A DNA stretch of 64,000 nucleotides. Source: Dolomedes plantarius. Taxonomy: Eukaryota; Arthropoda; Arachnida; Araneae; Dolomedidae. A program made the position numbers and the translations under genes. The stretch is from NCBI GenBank assembly GCA_907164885.2, contig OU015493.1, forward strand, positions 119,213,693 through 119,277,692, given 5' to 3'. The notes under the pieces are model-generated. The model had not been told where the DNA came from. It worked only from the letters and a program-made list of their open reading frames with translations, and did not search any database. Position 1 is the stretch's first letter; each line of letters opens with the position of its first letter. Of the stretch, positions 32,691-43,783 are shown piece after piece.

Positions 32691-33660
32691 TTTCTTATCT
32701 TTATATAGCTAACAAAATGCAAATATTCTTTTTTAAAAATCCTCTCATAAATTTGAAGTGCTTCTTATCGTCCGGTGCGTTTAATGATTCCAAAAATACA
32801 ATACTAAAATTTTTGCTTGAATATACATATTTTTTTTTACCTCCCTATGAATCCGAGAGGACGGGGTAAGATTCCCTGCGAAACAATAATTTTAGAGTCT
32901 TGGCTTAAAACCTAGGAAACCGGTAACAATTTTTCCCGGGGCATCTGAGACTGCAAAAGAGAGATGAGACATGGTTTTTAAAATCATATTAATTTTGTAG
33001 CATCTGGCGAGCAGATTCAGAAAAGAGTACCATTTTCTGGATGAGAAAACGCTGGATGCTTCGAAGAATTCTTAGCACTCTGTTAAAATTATTGATGGAG
33101 TGTGCTTTGGGGTCATAGAAATTTCTGCCAGAAAAAACACGTACCCAGATTTCCCTTCTCAACGGAGCTGATCAGAACTTGAAAAGATTTTTACATAAGT
33201 CTCTTTCTAGTTAAGTATTAAACCTAATACATTAAACACTAGCTTTTTTCTCCATGGATAGCATGGCCGTAACAAATATATTTCATATCATCAAGATAAG
33301 AAAAAAAGATCAAAATAAGATTAATTTCAAAAGAAATCCATCTATTGAAAAAACCCCTTCTAATTATTAACTTACTTTAGAAACGAATTTTTTAAATTCA
33401 AATAAATTAACCGTATAATTTAATACACGTATGCTAGAATATAATAAAAAGTTTGAAATAAATAAACTTAAAGAAAAACACATTTTACCTTTCCATTCTA
33501 TCTATAGATGGCAGCACTATTTAACTTTCTGCTAGAGTTAAATTTTCGAATCGCGCGTGGTTACTAAAGAAAAGTTTATGTGAAAAAATAGAGGAATATT
33601 AAATCCTTTCTTTTAAAAGGATAAGTTTTGGAAGAAAATTGTATCATAATGTTGCAAAAC
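32691..33660. other. Gene-free AT-rich stretch
   Basis: No motif or repeat end recognised. Confidence 0.5.
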
Positions 33661-33900
33661 TTTTGGCTACATAAATGCTGATAATCCAATAAACATGGTA
33701 TTTTCAGATAGCCTGAACTTTTCTGCACCTTGCAACAGGATTCATTTTATAAATTTCATCCTCCAAAGGAATTGATGAGCGTTTAAAACTCACTATACCA
33801 GATTTTTTCTTGGAATAATTTAATTTTTAAAATATTATTTGCATTTTTTTAAAAAGAAAAATGCTCAGAGTTGTAAAATTTCTTTCTTTATTACGGAGTA

Positions 33901-34234
33901 CAGTCGAACCCCGTTATAACGAACTTCAAGGGGCCAAATTTTTTGTTCGTTTTATCCGAGAGTTCGCTATATCCGGACCGTTAAGAAAAATGCTAGAGTT
34001 AAAAAAATGTGTAACTTATTAGTTACAATGCGTATCCAATAATGATGTATTAAAAAAATGATAAAATCTATTAAAAATGATCATTAATGAATTAAATCGA
34101 CTAAACTCGATTACATTAAACTGACACAATACTAATGAAATTACGTATAATAGGAAAATGGCGGGACCAAAATTTTCGTTCGTTATATCCGTAAATTCGT
34201 TATATACCGGGTTCGCTATAACGAGGTTCGACTG
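33901..34234. mobile_element. Short Tigger-derived MITE
   Basis: 334 bp with the same CAGTCGAACCCCGTTATA ends as the full Tigger at 17343-20047, flanked by TA. Its left ~250 bp match 17343-17590 and its right ~80 bp match the far end of that element. It is an internal deletion derivative without coding sequence. Confidence 0.92.
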
Positions 34235-34307
34235 TACAATTTAAATAAATATAAAAAAATATCTTTAAATCCAAGTCAGCAATCCTTGGATACATTTACT
34301 CCATAGG

Positions 34308-34476
34308 CAGTGGCGTAAGCAGGGGGGTGGGGGGTGACGGGGGTTATAACCCCCCCCCCACTGGTTCCGATTACATATATTATTTAATTAGGTTTAAGCT
34401 TTGCACTGATTGCTCAAAACTACTGTTTCATAGTAACCTCCCCCCCCCCCCCAGAAAATTTCTGCGTACGTTGCTG
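34308..34476. mobile_element. hAT-type MITE (CAGTGGCG family)
   Basis: 169 bp from CAGTGGCGTAAGCAGG to CTGCGTACGTTGCTG, flanked by the perfect 8-bp duplication TCCATAGG (34300-34307, 34477-34484). It has an internal G-run/C-run hairpin around 34321-34370. Confidence 0.92.
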
Positions 34477-34534
34477 TCCATAGGTTAACATTGGGGTGAG
34501 AGAATCCAATAGGGTTAGTACACAGCAGCTTTAA

Positions 34535-34986
34535 GAACCCTTTTCGGTTGCCTCAGATGCAGGAAGAACGTGAAAAGTATCTTAGAGGAAGTTATAAGTT
34601 TATATAAAATAGATTTTACATTTTTGCGGCAAAATGAGAGACAGTCAAAATTTTCTTAGTATGCAAAAAGGTACCCTGAGGTAACGTAGCATATAGATCT
34701 ATACAAGTTTCAATATATAGTTAGTTGCATTAATGAAAGTTTACGAAAAAACAAATATGAGTAGCAAATACTCGAAAAGTTAATCGTTCCAAAAATGAAT
34801 GTTTTATGGTATGGGAAATTTTTTTGTAAAAGTATTGCTTCAATAAATAATTTGCATCGACCTAATACTTGGCTCATTCTCGATTTATTCTTCATTTGAT
34901 ATTATTCCCGGATTGCAGTAGACGATGGAGTTCTCTGTGGTTATTTTGGCTACACTTTGCAACTACCACTGTATTATTACGTTATC
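34535..34986. other. Non-coding spacer
   Basis: Nothing recognised. Confidence 0.5.
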
Positions 34987-35327
34987 GGCTAACACAGTGT
35001 TTCCCAAAGTGTGGTACGCGTACCCCGAGGGTACGGGAAGAGTTTGGTGGGGGTACGCGTTGCATCGGAGTTTGGTGGGGATATGCACTTCACCGTGCTT
35101 AGCTGCGCCTAATTCTACGTTCTCATGAGTCAAGTCAAGACAGTCTTGTGAGGCGTGAGATGGTCCGGTGTGACACGGTGGAAATATACCACACTTCGCT
35201 ACAGAAACAACTTACTTCGTTAATAGTTCTTGAAAAATAAACATAAGGAGAGTACTTTAACATAATTCTGGTTACAAATGCAACTTGTGTATCCGGTTTT
35301 AACAGAAAAGTTCTAAAATGCATCTTG

Positions 35328-35504
35328 CCTTTTCCAACTTCATATTTATGTGAAGTTGCTTTTTCAGCATTTGTAGACATTAAGTCGAAAAAAAGGAACA
35401 GACTATTGGACGTGGAACCACATCTCAGATTAAAATTAACATCCAGAGAACCAAATTATGACGATCTGTTATCTCAGCACAAACAATTTCATCCTTCTCA
35501 TTGA
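35328..35504 (+). pseudogene. hAT transposase C-terminal dimerisation fragment
   Basis: An open stretch reads PFPTSYLCEVAFSAFVDIKS, KKRNRLLDVEPHLRLKL and QHKQFHPSH before TGA at 35502-35504. This is the hAT C-terminal motif of ZBED-type transposases; the catalytic part is absent. It gives the family of hAT element D. Confidence 0.8.
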
Positions 35505-35543
35505 TCCAAATACACGTTATTTATAATATAACTTTTATTTATA

Positions 35544-36954
35544 CACTGCTGGCCACTGTAAATGCAACACCCTGAAGGAAACATGCAAATAGCATGAAAT
35601 TTACAACATGCATTAGCGGAGGTGAGATATGCAAATGATTAGAATTTCAGCGCAGACGCACATCACGCGCGCCTGTGGCGCCACTTCAAAGCGCTATTTA
35701 AGCCTTGGAGATTTCGACGATTTCAAGTTCGGCAATCGTGTTTTTCTAGTGGTTTTTTCAAAAAACGATCAATTATGCCTCGTCAATTAAAACAGCGATC
35801 ATCTTTTGATCAAGTATCCGAGTTCGACAGAGGAAGGTTAGTGGCCTAACGAGATTGTGGATTATCTTTCAGGGAAATCGGTAGTCGTGTTGGACGAAAC
35901 CAAACAACTGTAATCCGGATATGTGATCGTTGGATGCAGGAGGGTACGACGGACCGGCGTGTTCGATCGCATCCACCTCAGCGCACCACTTCACGTGATG
36001 ACAGGCAAATTGTGCGCATGGCAGTGACGGATCGCTCAGTCACATCACGAACCATAGCACAGCACATGCAGTCTGTAACGCATCATCCACTGTCTGCGCG
36101 TACCATTCGACACCGTTTACAGCAGAGTGGTCTGTTCGCAAGACGTCCATTGCTTTGTCTACCCTTGACGCAGAACCACAGACGTCTCCGCCGCCAATGG
36201 TGCAATGACAGAAGGATGTGGACGGCAGAATGGAATGAAATTGTCTTTACTGACGAGTCACGCTTCTGTCTGCAACACCACGATGGTCGCATTCGAGTCT
36301 GGAGACACCTTGAAGAGAGGATGCTGAACAGCTGCGTTATGCACTGCCACACTGGTCCTGCACCGGGTATTATGGTATGGGGCGGTATTGGATATCACTC
36401 TCGCACACCTCTAGTACGCATTGCCGGTACTTTAAACAGCCAGCGCTACATCTCCGAGGTGGTGGAGCCAGTTGTCCTTCTTTACCTTCAGGGCTTGCCC
36501 ACAGCCATATTTCAACAGGATAATGCGCGACCACACGTGGCACGAATTGTCCAACGGTTCTTTGTCAATCGCCAGATTGAATTGCTTCCCTGGCTGCCTC
36601 GCTCTCCGGATCTTTCGCCGATAGAAAACATGTGGTCCATGGTTGGTCTATGATTGACCCAGATTCCATCCCCAGCTGCCACAGCAGATCAACTTTGGCA
36701 ACGTGGGGAAGCTGCTTGGTCTGCTGTTCCCCAAGAACTCATCCAAAGTCTCTTTGAATCAATGCCGAGGCGTGTGGCAGCGGTGATCTCCAACAATGGC
36801 GGCTACTCTGGCTACTGATTTTGGCAGGAACCACACTTCACAGAAGTCGATAAATTTAATCATTTGATAATTGGTCAACATGTTATCTACAAAATAAATT
36901 TTGTTGTGATATCTCTTGTCTTTCTTGGTGTTGCAATTTGGGTGGCCAGCAGTG
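35544..36954 (+). mobile_element. Tc1-like DD34E transposon, copy 3 (complete ends)
   Basis: 1411 bp, TIRs starting CACTGCTGGCCAC, flanked by TA. Same family as the elements at 1-1291 and 26288-27696. Inserted in hAT element D. Confidence 0.93.
35775..36818 (+). pseudogene. Tc1-like transposase, two nonsense codons
   Basis: Starts MPRQLKQRSSFDQ at ATG 35775. TAA at about 35847-35849 replaces the TAC (Tyr) found in the sister copies (VAYRDCG), and TGA at 36651-36653 replaces a CGA (Arg) just after VENMW-region residues (MVGL). The two stops are in the same frame, so only point changes separate it from a complete gene. DESRF, QDNARPH and SPIENMW remain. Confidence 0.9.
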
Positions 36955-37140
36955 TATTTTATTATGAATAATTTTATTTCTCTTTTCTTATTATTTTGCG
37001 TATGCCCCAAAAAAAGAAAAAAATACATTTTGATTGTTATTAAAATATATCAATTTTTTTTTCACAAGGGGTACTCAGCGTTACGAAAATTATAGAAGGG
37101 GTACACATATGTCAAAAGTTTGGGAAACACTGGGCTAAAA

Positions 37141-37573
37141 TATGAACTGAAGATTATTAGGCATCAAGATCCTGTATCACAGTTTATGGCATCCTTCACA
37201 GTACCGAGGGTACTTCACCGGGTCATGTTGTATTTGAGATGGCAGAGGTCTGAGACGCGGTAATTATCATCGAAGAGTTTTTTTTTATTCCTTTCTCCGC
37301 GAATTATCCACGTTTCTTGACTGGGTTCATCAGTAATTTCTTCAGCATCTACTTTCGGCCATATATTCCCCTTACGAACAGTTCGGCATCGAGTTCTCCT
37401 GCATAGACTTATTGTGCTGATTGAACTATATAAATTTGATCCCACGAACATTTTCCGACAAGTAAATCTTCTTCAATATAGACATAGTGCCGTGCCACTT
37501 CTCTTACACCGAAATAGTGCTCTTGAACAATTTTCCTTCGTGATAAATAATGGTGTAGTTCCTTTTTTCCAGC
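37141..37573. other. Unassigned stretch with minus-strand frames
   Basis: Two overlapping minus frames (37215-37451, 37409-37597) are not recognised; segments such as KVDAEEITDEPSQETWI look more protein-like than random. They could be a decayed gene or transposon piece. No function can be supported. Confidence 0.3.
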
Positions 37574-37915
37574 ATGAACTGTGACTCCGTGCTTCAAATC
37601 TCCTTTACAGATTTCTTGTTATGGGGTTACGTCAAAGACACTGTTTATGCTCCACCGATGCCGAAAACACTGCAAGAACGTATTTGTGCAGCATTAGAAA
37701 CCATTGACAGTGTGATACTACAAAATGTGTGGAACGAACTTGATTACAGATTAGATGTTTGTCGTGTAACAAAAGGGTCACACATCGAACATTTGTAACG
37801 GAAAATAAAACTTGGTATATTTTTCTTTAATTTTGTGTATCACTTATTGTCATATGTGTAATAGTTTCGAAAATATAAATATTTAAAATCCGGTCATTCA
37901 TTTGTGTTAACCCTG
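37574..37915 (+). pseudogene. Mariner-like transposase C-terminus and right TIR
   Basis: The frame to 37798 reads TDFLLWGYVKDTVYAPPMP, then ALETIDSVILQNVWNELDYR and SHIEHL, the mariner-like C-terminus. About 117 bp further on the terminal repeat ends with TTAACCCTG at 37915, followed by TA. The N-terminal two thirds and the left end are missing. It is another family from the mariner at 22714-23843. Confidence 0.75.
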
Positions 37916-38400
37916 TATATTGCCGGATGATGATGGAAGTAGCTAGGGTGGTAGTTTTTGGAACCATAGTTTGAGGATTCAAATCAGGCAGTAAGCTATA
38001 ATATAGCCGTTTGGAATTGGTTTTAACATGTAGGTACCAGCCCGACCAAACCTCGTGCTACCAAAGAAGACAGTGGCGAACGAAAGAAAACCGACCTGTG
38101 TACCACATATTTTTAAAATGTGAAAAAGTTTTAAAATAATAATTTAAAATGGGTTTCCATAATGGAATAGTCGTGTTTCATTAAAATAAAAAGATAAAAC
38201 GCTTCATTTTCTGACGATTTCAAGTACCTCGAACTGGAGAGAAGGAAGGGGGAGACACTTCGAAGTGTCTGCATAGACACTTCGAATCCATTCCAGTGAG
38301 TGTCAGTGTTGGCGGCAATAAATTTTATTGCACTATAGACAGGAAAACAACAATAGGGTACATACTGTATTTTCCCGAATATTGCAATAAGATAAATCTA
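37916..38400. other. Non-coding spacer
   Basis: Nothing recognised; includes a short direct repeat GACACTTCGAA around 38255-38290. Confidence 0.5.
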
Positions 38401-38634
38401 AGGTGCTCGGTATAAAGGGCTTAAATCAAAAACAGTGATTTCAATAAATTATTGGCTTTTATACCAATCTCAGAACAATAATTTCGACTTGAGATTTTTG
38501 TACAAAGAAATGTACTTTTGTATACAAAATTGATAGACTTAAGCCTTTTATACAAGTCAAAAGTTTTTTTTATCAATACTAACAAATATCTAAAAATCAC
38601 TTTTTTTTATTTAAGTCCTTTATACCTGGCACCA
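38401..38634. mobile_element. TA-flanked MITE with 40-bp TIRs
   Basis: 234 bp. The inverted arms 38402-38441 and 38594-38633 (GGTGCTCGGTATAAAGGG and complement of GGTGCCAGGTATAAAGG) match well, flanked by TA. A mariner/Stowaway-like non-autonomous element is the likely class. Confidence 0.75.
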
Positions 38635-38702
38635 TAGAAATATGTCCTCATCTAACCAGAAAATACATTTTTAAAAATATGGATTTATTACATGGATTTG
38701 AC

Positions 38703-39545
38703 CAACACAAGAGGAACTATTTTTTCCAAATTTGTTCAAATTATTGCTTACGCTGATGATATTGATATCAAGAACCCCTAAAGATCTCAAGCAAGCGTTC
38801 CTGGATCTGGAAAGAGAGGCTAAGAAAATGAACCTTTCTATTAATCAGAGTAAAACTAAGTATACGCAATTTATTACCTAGACTGATACCTCCATGTACA
38901 TCGAGATTGGAGAATACAAATTTGAAAAGGTGAACTCCTTCACCTACCTTGGCTCTGAAATCAACTCCGAAAATCTCTTGTCCCCAGAAGTAAGGAAGAG
39001 AATATCTGCGGCCAACAGATGCTTTTATAGTCTAGAAAAATTTCTGAAATCTGACAACATTAAAAGGAACACCAAGTTGTTGATATACGAAAGTTTAATC
39101 AGGACAGTTCTCACGTATGCATCTGAAACGTGGACCTTGTCCCACGCTGATGAGAGAACCCTCGCAATTTTTGAGAGGAAGATTCTCCGATCCGTTTTTG
39201 GTGGCTTTTGTGATAACGGAGTTTGGAGAAGGAGAACTAACTCTATTGGCTATTCAGAGAACCGGACATTCTGAAGTATAAAAAAATCCAACGCATGAAA
39301 TGGGCCGGACACATTTTAAGAATGAATGATGACCGAACGACGAAAAGAATCTTTCTGGCGAAGCCAACAGGAGTCAGAAGAAGAGTCAGACCTAGACTGA
39401 GGTTGGCGGACTGCCTCCAAAGTGACTTTGTCTCAATCAATGTCAGAGACTGGAAAGCTGTGGCTCGCAGAAGGAAGGACTGGTTCCGTCTTCTTGAGAA
39501 AGCCAGGGTCCAACCAGGACTGTCGAGCTATTGATGAATGAATGA
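38703..39545 (+). mobile_element. 5'-truncated RTE-like LINE
   Basis: Flanked by a 13-bp duplication ACATGGATTTGAC (38690-38702 and 39546-39558). It begins inside the reverse-transcriptase domain and ends in a short GATGAATGAATGA tail, the pattern of target-primed insertion of RTE-type elements. Only the RT end and C-terminal region are present. Confidence 0.9.
38736..39534 (+). pseudogene. LINE reverse transcriptase, C-terminal fragment
   Basis: The fragment starts near the RT active site IIAYADDIDI (about 38739-38768), then breaks frame. The frame 38894-39274 has FTYLGSEINSE, RISAANRCFYSLEKFL, LTYASETWTLSHADER and FERKILRSVFGG; the frame 39295-39534 has KWAGHILRMNDDRTTKR and ends in WFRLLEKARVQPGLSSY. 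This order matches insect and spider endonuclease-reverse transcriptases of the RTE clade. At least two frameshifts or stops. Dead on arrival through 5' truncation. Confidence 0.82.
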
Positions 39546-39659
39546 ACATGGATTTGACACTAAGCGTAGAATCAATAGCAACCTTGACAATCCTCTTAAT
39601 TCATAAATATTTCCGATCCTTGCTTCTTGTTATGTCCAGTCATTGATCTAATCCTAACT

Positions 39660-39879
39660 TTTCTTGTTACCACTTAACGGACCTAAAATTTCAATTTAAA
39701 ATCCTATTTACATTTTATGGTAAAAACGAAAACTGCCGAAAGATGAAAAATTTCTTTCTCTATTACGGAGTACAATTTTTAAAAAAATCTTTAAATCCAT
39801 GTTAGCAATCCTTGGACAAAATTTCCCCCTAGGTTAACATTGAGGTGAGCGAATCCAATAGGGTTAGTACACAGCAGCC
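39660..39879. mobile_element. TTAA-type element, copy c, right part only
   Basis: Matches the right part of copy a (CTCTATTACGGAGTACA, AGCAATCCTTGG, then GGGTTAGTACACAGCAGCC) and is followed by TTAA (39880-39883). The left end is not found. Confidence 0.8.
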
Positions 39880-39883
39880 TTAA

Positions 39884-41473
39884 ACAACCTTTTTCGGTGT
39901 CCCAGTATGAAAGAGAACGTGAAAAGTATTTTAAGAGGTATAAGATTGTTTAATATAGATTTTAAAAATTTAATTTCAAAAATTCATTTCAAAAATTTAA
40001 ACTTAGGCTTGTATATTTTTAAATGAAAGAAAAAAAATCCCAACTTCTCTTCAAAGCACTAATGTAACTTTATGTAAAATGTACAAATGTAAAATAATTC
40101 TTTTTTAGTCTTTGATTTGAAGGAAAGACGAGAGAGGAATACAAGTCTATTTTATTCTCTATTAAGTTTTACATGCTGGGCATATTCACTCCCCGGAATT
40201 GTAATTTTTATAATATTTTAAAACGCAAACTAAGCCCATTTCGATCCAGCAGAAGAACAAAAATCTATTTCAATGTATGCGACACACATCCGCTTATAAG
40301 AGGGACTGAGAGTGTCCCTTAAAGCGATAGATGAAATAAAATAAATAAATTGTAACCGAGTAATGTAAATAATTGTTACCGAGAATTTGAGAGGATAAAA
40401 GATTTAGTATAACTGATATGACGTTAATGATATTAAAATTTTAATGCCTGACCAACAGCCTTTATGGACTTGATCTGATTTACTGTCGGTCAAGGGGCAT
40501 AAGCCACAACAACAAATTTTTATGCAAGTCAAAACCATCAGACATCACAGAAAGGTTTTAGCTTAAGAACGGAGTTGGATTTTTGAGGATTTTTTGAGAA
40601 TTTAAAACATTCGCAGCTTAATTTTAATACTTTAATAGGACATTGATCATTGGGGTAAAAATCCAGAACTCTTATGGAACATACTACTCCCTTTTATCTG
40701 CAGTGGAATATAGAGGAATAATTGCACTATTACCGGTTAGACTATTTGAGTACTCATATTAAGAAAACATGTCGTGAACTTGCAATACATATTTTTTTCA
40801 GATGACTGAGGTTGTCTGAGCTAAGAAACCCACGAAGTCCAACACAGTGTTTCAGGCTCTGTCTCTACATGTGACAAAACAAAAGGGCAATTTTTAATTT
40901 GCGGTTTAGCAAGATTCGGAGATTAAATCGCAGGTTCTACAGCGAAGGTCTCGTATATTCAGCTGTAAAGTTGTAAGAGAATATTCGAGTTTGATGAAAG
41001 TATATTTATTTCTTTGAACGAGTAAATTATTTGGGATTTACTCTGCAAAACGATATTATTCGATGCTTTCAAGCTCCAATTTCTTCAGCCTAGAATAAAA
41101 AAAAAAAGAGTTTGCATGAACGCGCGCGCTTTGTAATTGAAATTAGTGAGTAGTGACATCTCAAAACTTAATTTTTAGTGAATTTTTCCAGTCACTTAGT
41201 TCTCAAAAATAAGATCTAAATAATTCACATAGAGTTCATTTATATAAACTCCCCAAAATTTCATGAATTGAAATCGGAATAAGTTAACTGTCATAGAATG
41301 AAAAATAAGCTAAGAGTTTAAGGGAAGAGCATACATATTTTAAATGAAAATGAATAAACTACCGTATTTTTGGGACCTCAAGTTTATGGGAGGATTCGTA
41401 GAAAAGAATAATTTGTATTTAGTTAGGCATATAAAGATATTTTCACTTTCTTACTTAATAAAGATAAAAAATA
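39884..41473. other. Gene-free AT-rich stretch
   Basis: No frames or repeat ends recognised. The short motif ACCGTATTTTTGGGACC at about 41361 may be an isolated end of the MITE type found at 32251 and 42395. Confidence 0.5.
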
Positions 41474-42252
41474 TCTCTATATATAAAACAGTTCCGTGAC
41501 TGACTGACTGATTGACTGACTGACAGATAACGCACAGACCAAACCGCTGGACCTAAAGGGCTGAAATTTTGCATGGCGATTTTTCTTATATAGTGTAGGG
41601 GTGTACTAAGATAGAGTTTTGAAATATTCTTCTAAGATTTTTTAAAATTAAATTTTTAAGCTGTTTTTGTAACTTTCTTGAAGTTTGCATTTAAGATAAT
41701 AATCTGAGGGTAATAAAATTTATACCACGAGAACGATCATTAAAATTCCTTTAAAATGAAATCTTTTTCGAATCTTTACCTCCACTTTCTGAGTTTTGGT
41801 AAATTTTTAAAGATTAATTTTTGAAATTTAATTTATTAAATGCTGATCACGTGGTTTCTTTTCTTTTTGTGATATTCTAATTAATTATGCGTCACGTGCA
41901 TAACAACGAAATAAATTGACAAAGAAATATTAAAATACGGTAAAAGATAAAACTTAACCACTAGAATAATTGAGATGGAAGTTTTTTAAGAATTTAATCC
42001 AAATTAGTATGTTTTAAGGATATTATACATGCAAATTAATTGCATACATTGACCGTTGTATTTAATTTGAACATTTTCTTCTACATTATTTTGTCTATAA
42101 AAATATCAGTTACTATTTTTTTCTTTTTTAATAAATTTCTCTCTCTCTCTCTCTCTTTTTTTTTGGGGGGGGGGGGGCGGGCGGCATTGCATACAATGAC
42201 TGTTGTATTTAATTTGAATGTACTCCGTAGCGAAGCACGGGTAATCAGCTTG
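41474..42252 (+). mobile_element. Non-autonomous Helitron, copy 2
   Basis: Starts TCTCTATATATAAAACAG after an A and ends CTTG (mutated CTAG) before a T. Shares CGCACAGACCAAACCGCTGG and the 3' hairpin region with the copies at 2936 and 62294. A CT-run/G-run insertion is present at about 42138-42184. Confidence 0.82.
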
Positions 42253-42394
42253 TATATAAAAAAATGTATATAATAAATATAAAAAATAATATATACATAT
42301 ATAAAATATATATAATATATATAATAAATATATATATAATATATAAATATATATATAATATATAAATATATATAATCAATATATATATAATATA

Positions 42395-42517
42395 TAAATA
42401 AATATAATAAAATATTCATTTTATTTTAATGTTATCTTTGGACCATAAGACGCACCCCAATTTTAAGTCGATTTTTTTCATGTAAAAAGGTGCGTCTTAT
42501 GGTCTGAAAAATACGGT
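42395..42517 (-). mobile_element. ACCGTATTTTT-type MITE, copy 2 (inverted)
   Basis: Inverted relative to 32251-32385. It contains the internal inverted repeat ACCATAAGACGCACC / GGTGCGTCTTATGGT (about 42442-42502) and ends ATACGGT. The adjoining ATTAAAATAAAATGAATA sequence is also shared, so it belongs to the repeat. Confidence 0.65.
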
Positions 42518-43198
42518 ATAAATTCTCTTCACTTCTATATTATTGTGCGGATCCTTGCAGTTATATCAAACCATAGTCATCAATAACGATACGAATAAAC
42601 CATAGTCGACAATCTGCTGATGATGAAAATCAAATATTGTAACAGACGGTTCAGTCTACTCAGAAGTTTTATAACAGTTAATACAAAGGTTCAATTAATT
42701 GTATATTTTTTTCAGTTTTACATTTTTATATACGCGAAAGTAAAAATTTATTGAGGTAGTTAAAAATAACATGCCACACAAAAAGAGTTAATAATTTTAA
42801 AAAACAAGAGAAACAGACATAGTTTGCTGCATGTGTGATATAATATGGAACTGATAATCTCTGGGTTAAAAAAAGAAAGGGTAAAATTTTCTTTGGAAGT
42901 TGATCACTGTAATTTAAAATAATATGTACAATAATGCTGAACTGGAGTCGAAGCGCTGTGACGTAGACATTTCTTGGGAAAAAAAGAAACTACACACCAC
43001 ACCAGATAGAGCAGATGATTTATAATTCAAGACTATCACATGTAATTGCACCTTATATATAATAACAGATCATAATATATAATCTTCGGGAACAGAAAAG
43101 AGTGAACAAAACAAAAACAAGTGTATGGAACAAACGTAGTCTCTCTCTCTCCCGCGCGTGAAGTGCTTTTCAGTTGTGCTTCGGCAAAAAAGAGTCAG
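42518..43198 (-). other. Probable 3' UTR and downstream flank of the KCNQ gene
   Basis: Follows the KCNQ stop on the minus strand. A minus-strand AATAAA is present at 42747-42752, about 450 bp after the stop, and could serve as poly(A) signal. No other gene is seen. The extent of the UTR is inference. Confidence 0.4.
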
Positions 43199-43783
43199 TC
43201 AAGTCCTCAGATTCTGCAACGAAGGCCTCAGCAGCGACGGAGTCTCCTTCATCACGACCGTAACTGCACTGACCTCAGAGTCCGGTCTGACCTCTGACAA
43301 GTCCGGCTCGCTGGTGTCCAGCTCGGTGCCGAGCGTGCTCTCAGAGGACGCTGGGTCCACCGAGTCCGCCGAGCAGGACAGTGTCCGGTCGGGCTGGATC
43401 TCGATCCGGGGGGCGGAGAGGAGGGAGGGTGACCCACCCTCCAGGGAGTGCCGGACAGTGACCCGCTTCTTCCGGTAACAGCGCTGGCTTAGGTCGCTGT
43501 TGCCGCGGTGGATGGTCTTCTCGAAGTTTTTGGCCACCGGCGTGGTGGGCTCACTGAACTGCTTGTTCTCGACCAGGATCGACTTCTTGGGACCCTGCTG
43601 GGGGCGGGAGGGCCCTCCGTTAGGTGAGGCGTCTAGGGGCGCCGCGCCAGAAGAGGGCGAAGGCGGGGGAGGAGGGGAGGAGGAAGTGGATGCGGTGAAG
43701 GTGGCGATGAGGTTGGCCATCCTGTGCCGGTCCTCCAGGTACATCTCCATAAGTTGGTCCACTTTTGTTTCGATGTCTTCGAC
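43199..43783 (-). CDS. KCNQ: KCNQ-type potassium channel, terminal coding exon
   Basis: KCNQ (Kv7) channels are tetrameric voltage-gated K+ channels of the plasma membrane that set excitability (M-type current in neurons). This exon starts after a minus-strand acceptor (CATTGCAG, AG at 43784-43785) in phase 0. It continues the previous exon as VEDIETKVDQLMEMYLEDRH, the helix D coiled coil used for tetramer assembly. The rest (about 165 residues) is a Ser/Pro-rich, mostly disordered tail with PPPPPSP, a basic patch RKKRVTVRHSL (a possible kinase site) and an acidic ELDTSEPDLSEV stretch, ending LQNLRT and TGA. The exon is strikingly GC-rich in an AT-rich region. The open frame extends upstream to 43951 but that part is intronic, as the splice site shows. 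Confidence 0.88.
   Translation of the reverse strand, partial: VEDIETKVDQLMEMYLEDRHRMANLIATFTASTSSSPPPPPSPSSGAAPLDASPNGGPSRPQQGPKKSILVENKQFSEPTTPVAKNFEKTIHRGNSDLSQRCYRKKRVTVRHSLEGGSPSLLSAPRIEIQPDRTLSCSADSVDPASSESTLGTELDTSEPDLSEVRPDSEVSAVTVVMKETPSLLRPSLQNLRT

Larger units (their letters stand above)
33661..34530. mobile_element. TTAA-type element, copy b, left end missing, with two nested MITEs
   Basis: The sequence from about 33661 matches inner parts of 30895-31000 and 31600-31800, and the right end reads GGTTAGTACACAGCAGCT followed by TTAA (34531-34534). The left terminal repeat is not found. A short Tigger derivative sits at 33901-34234 and a hAT MITE at 34308-34476; both interrupt sequence continuous in copy a. 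Confidence 0.8.
34995..37132 (+). mobile_element. hAT element D with nested Tc1 copy
   Basis: The ends CAGTGTTTCCCAAAG and GTTTGGGAAACACTG are inverted repeats. The flanks GGCTAACA (34987-34994) and GGCTAAAA (37133-37140) are a 7-of-8 target duplication. It keeps a hAT transposase C-terminus (35328-35504) and holds a Tc1 element at 35544-36954. Confidence 0.87.
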
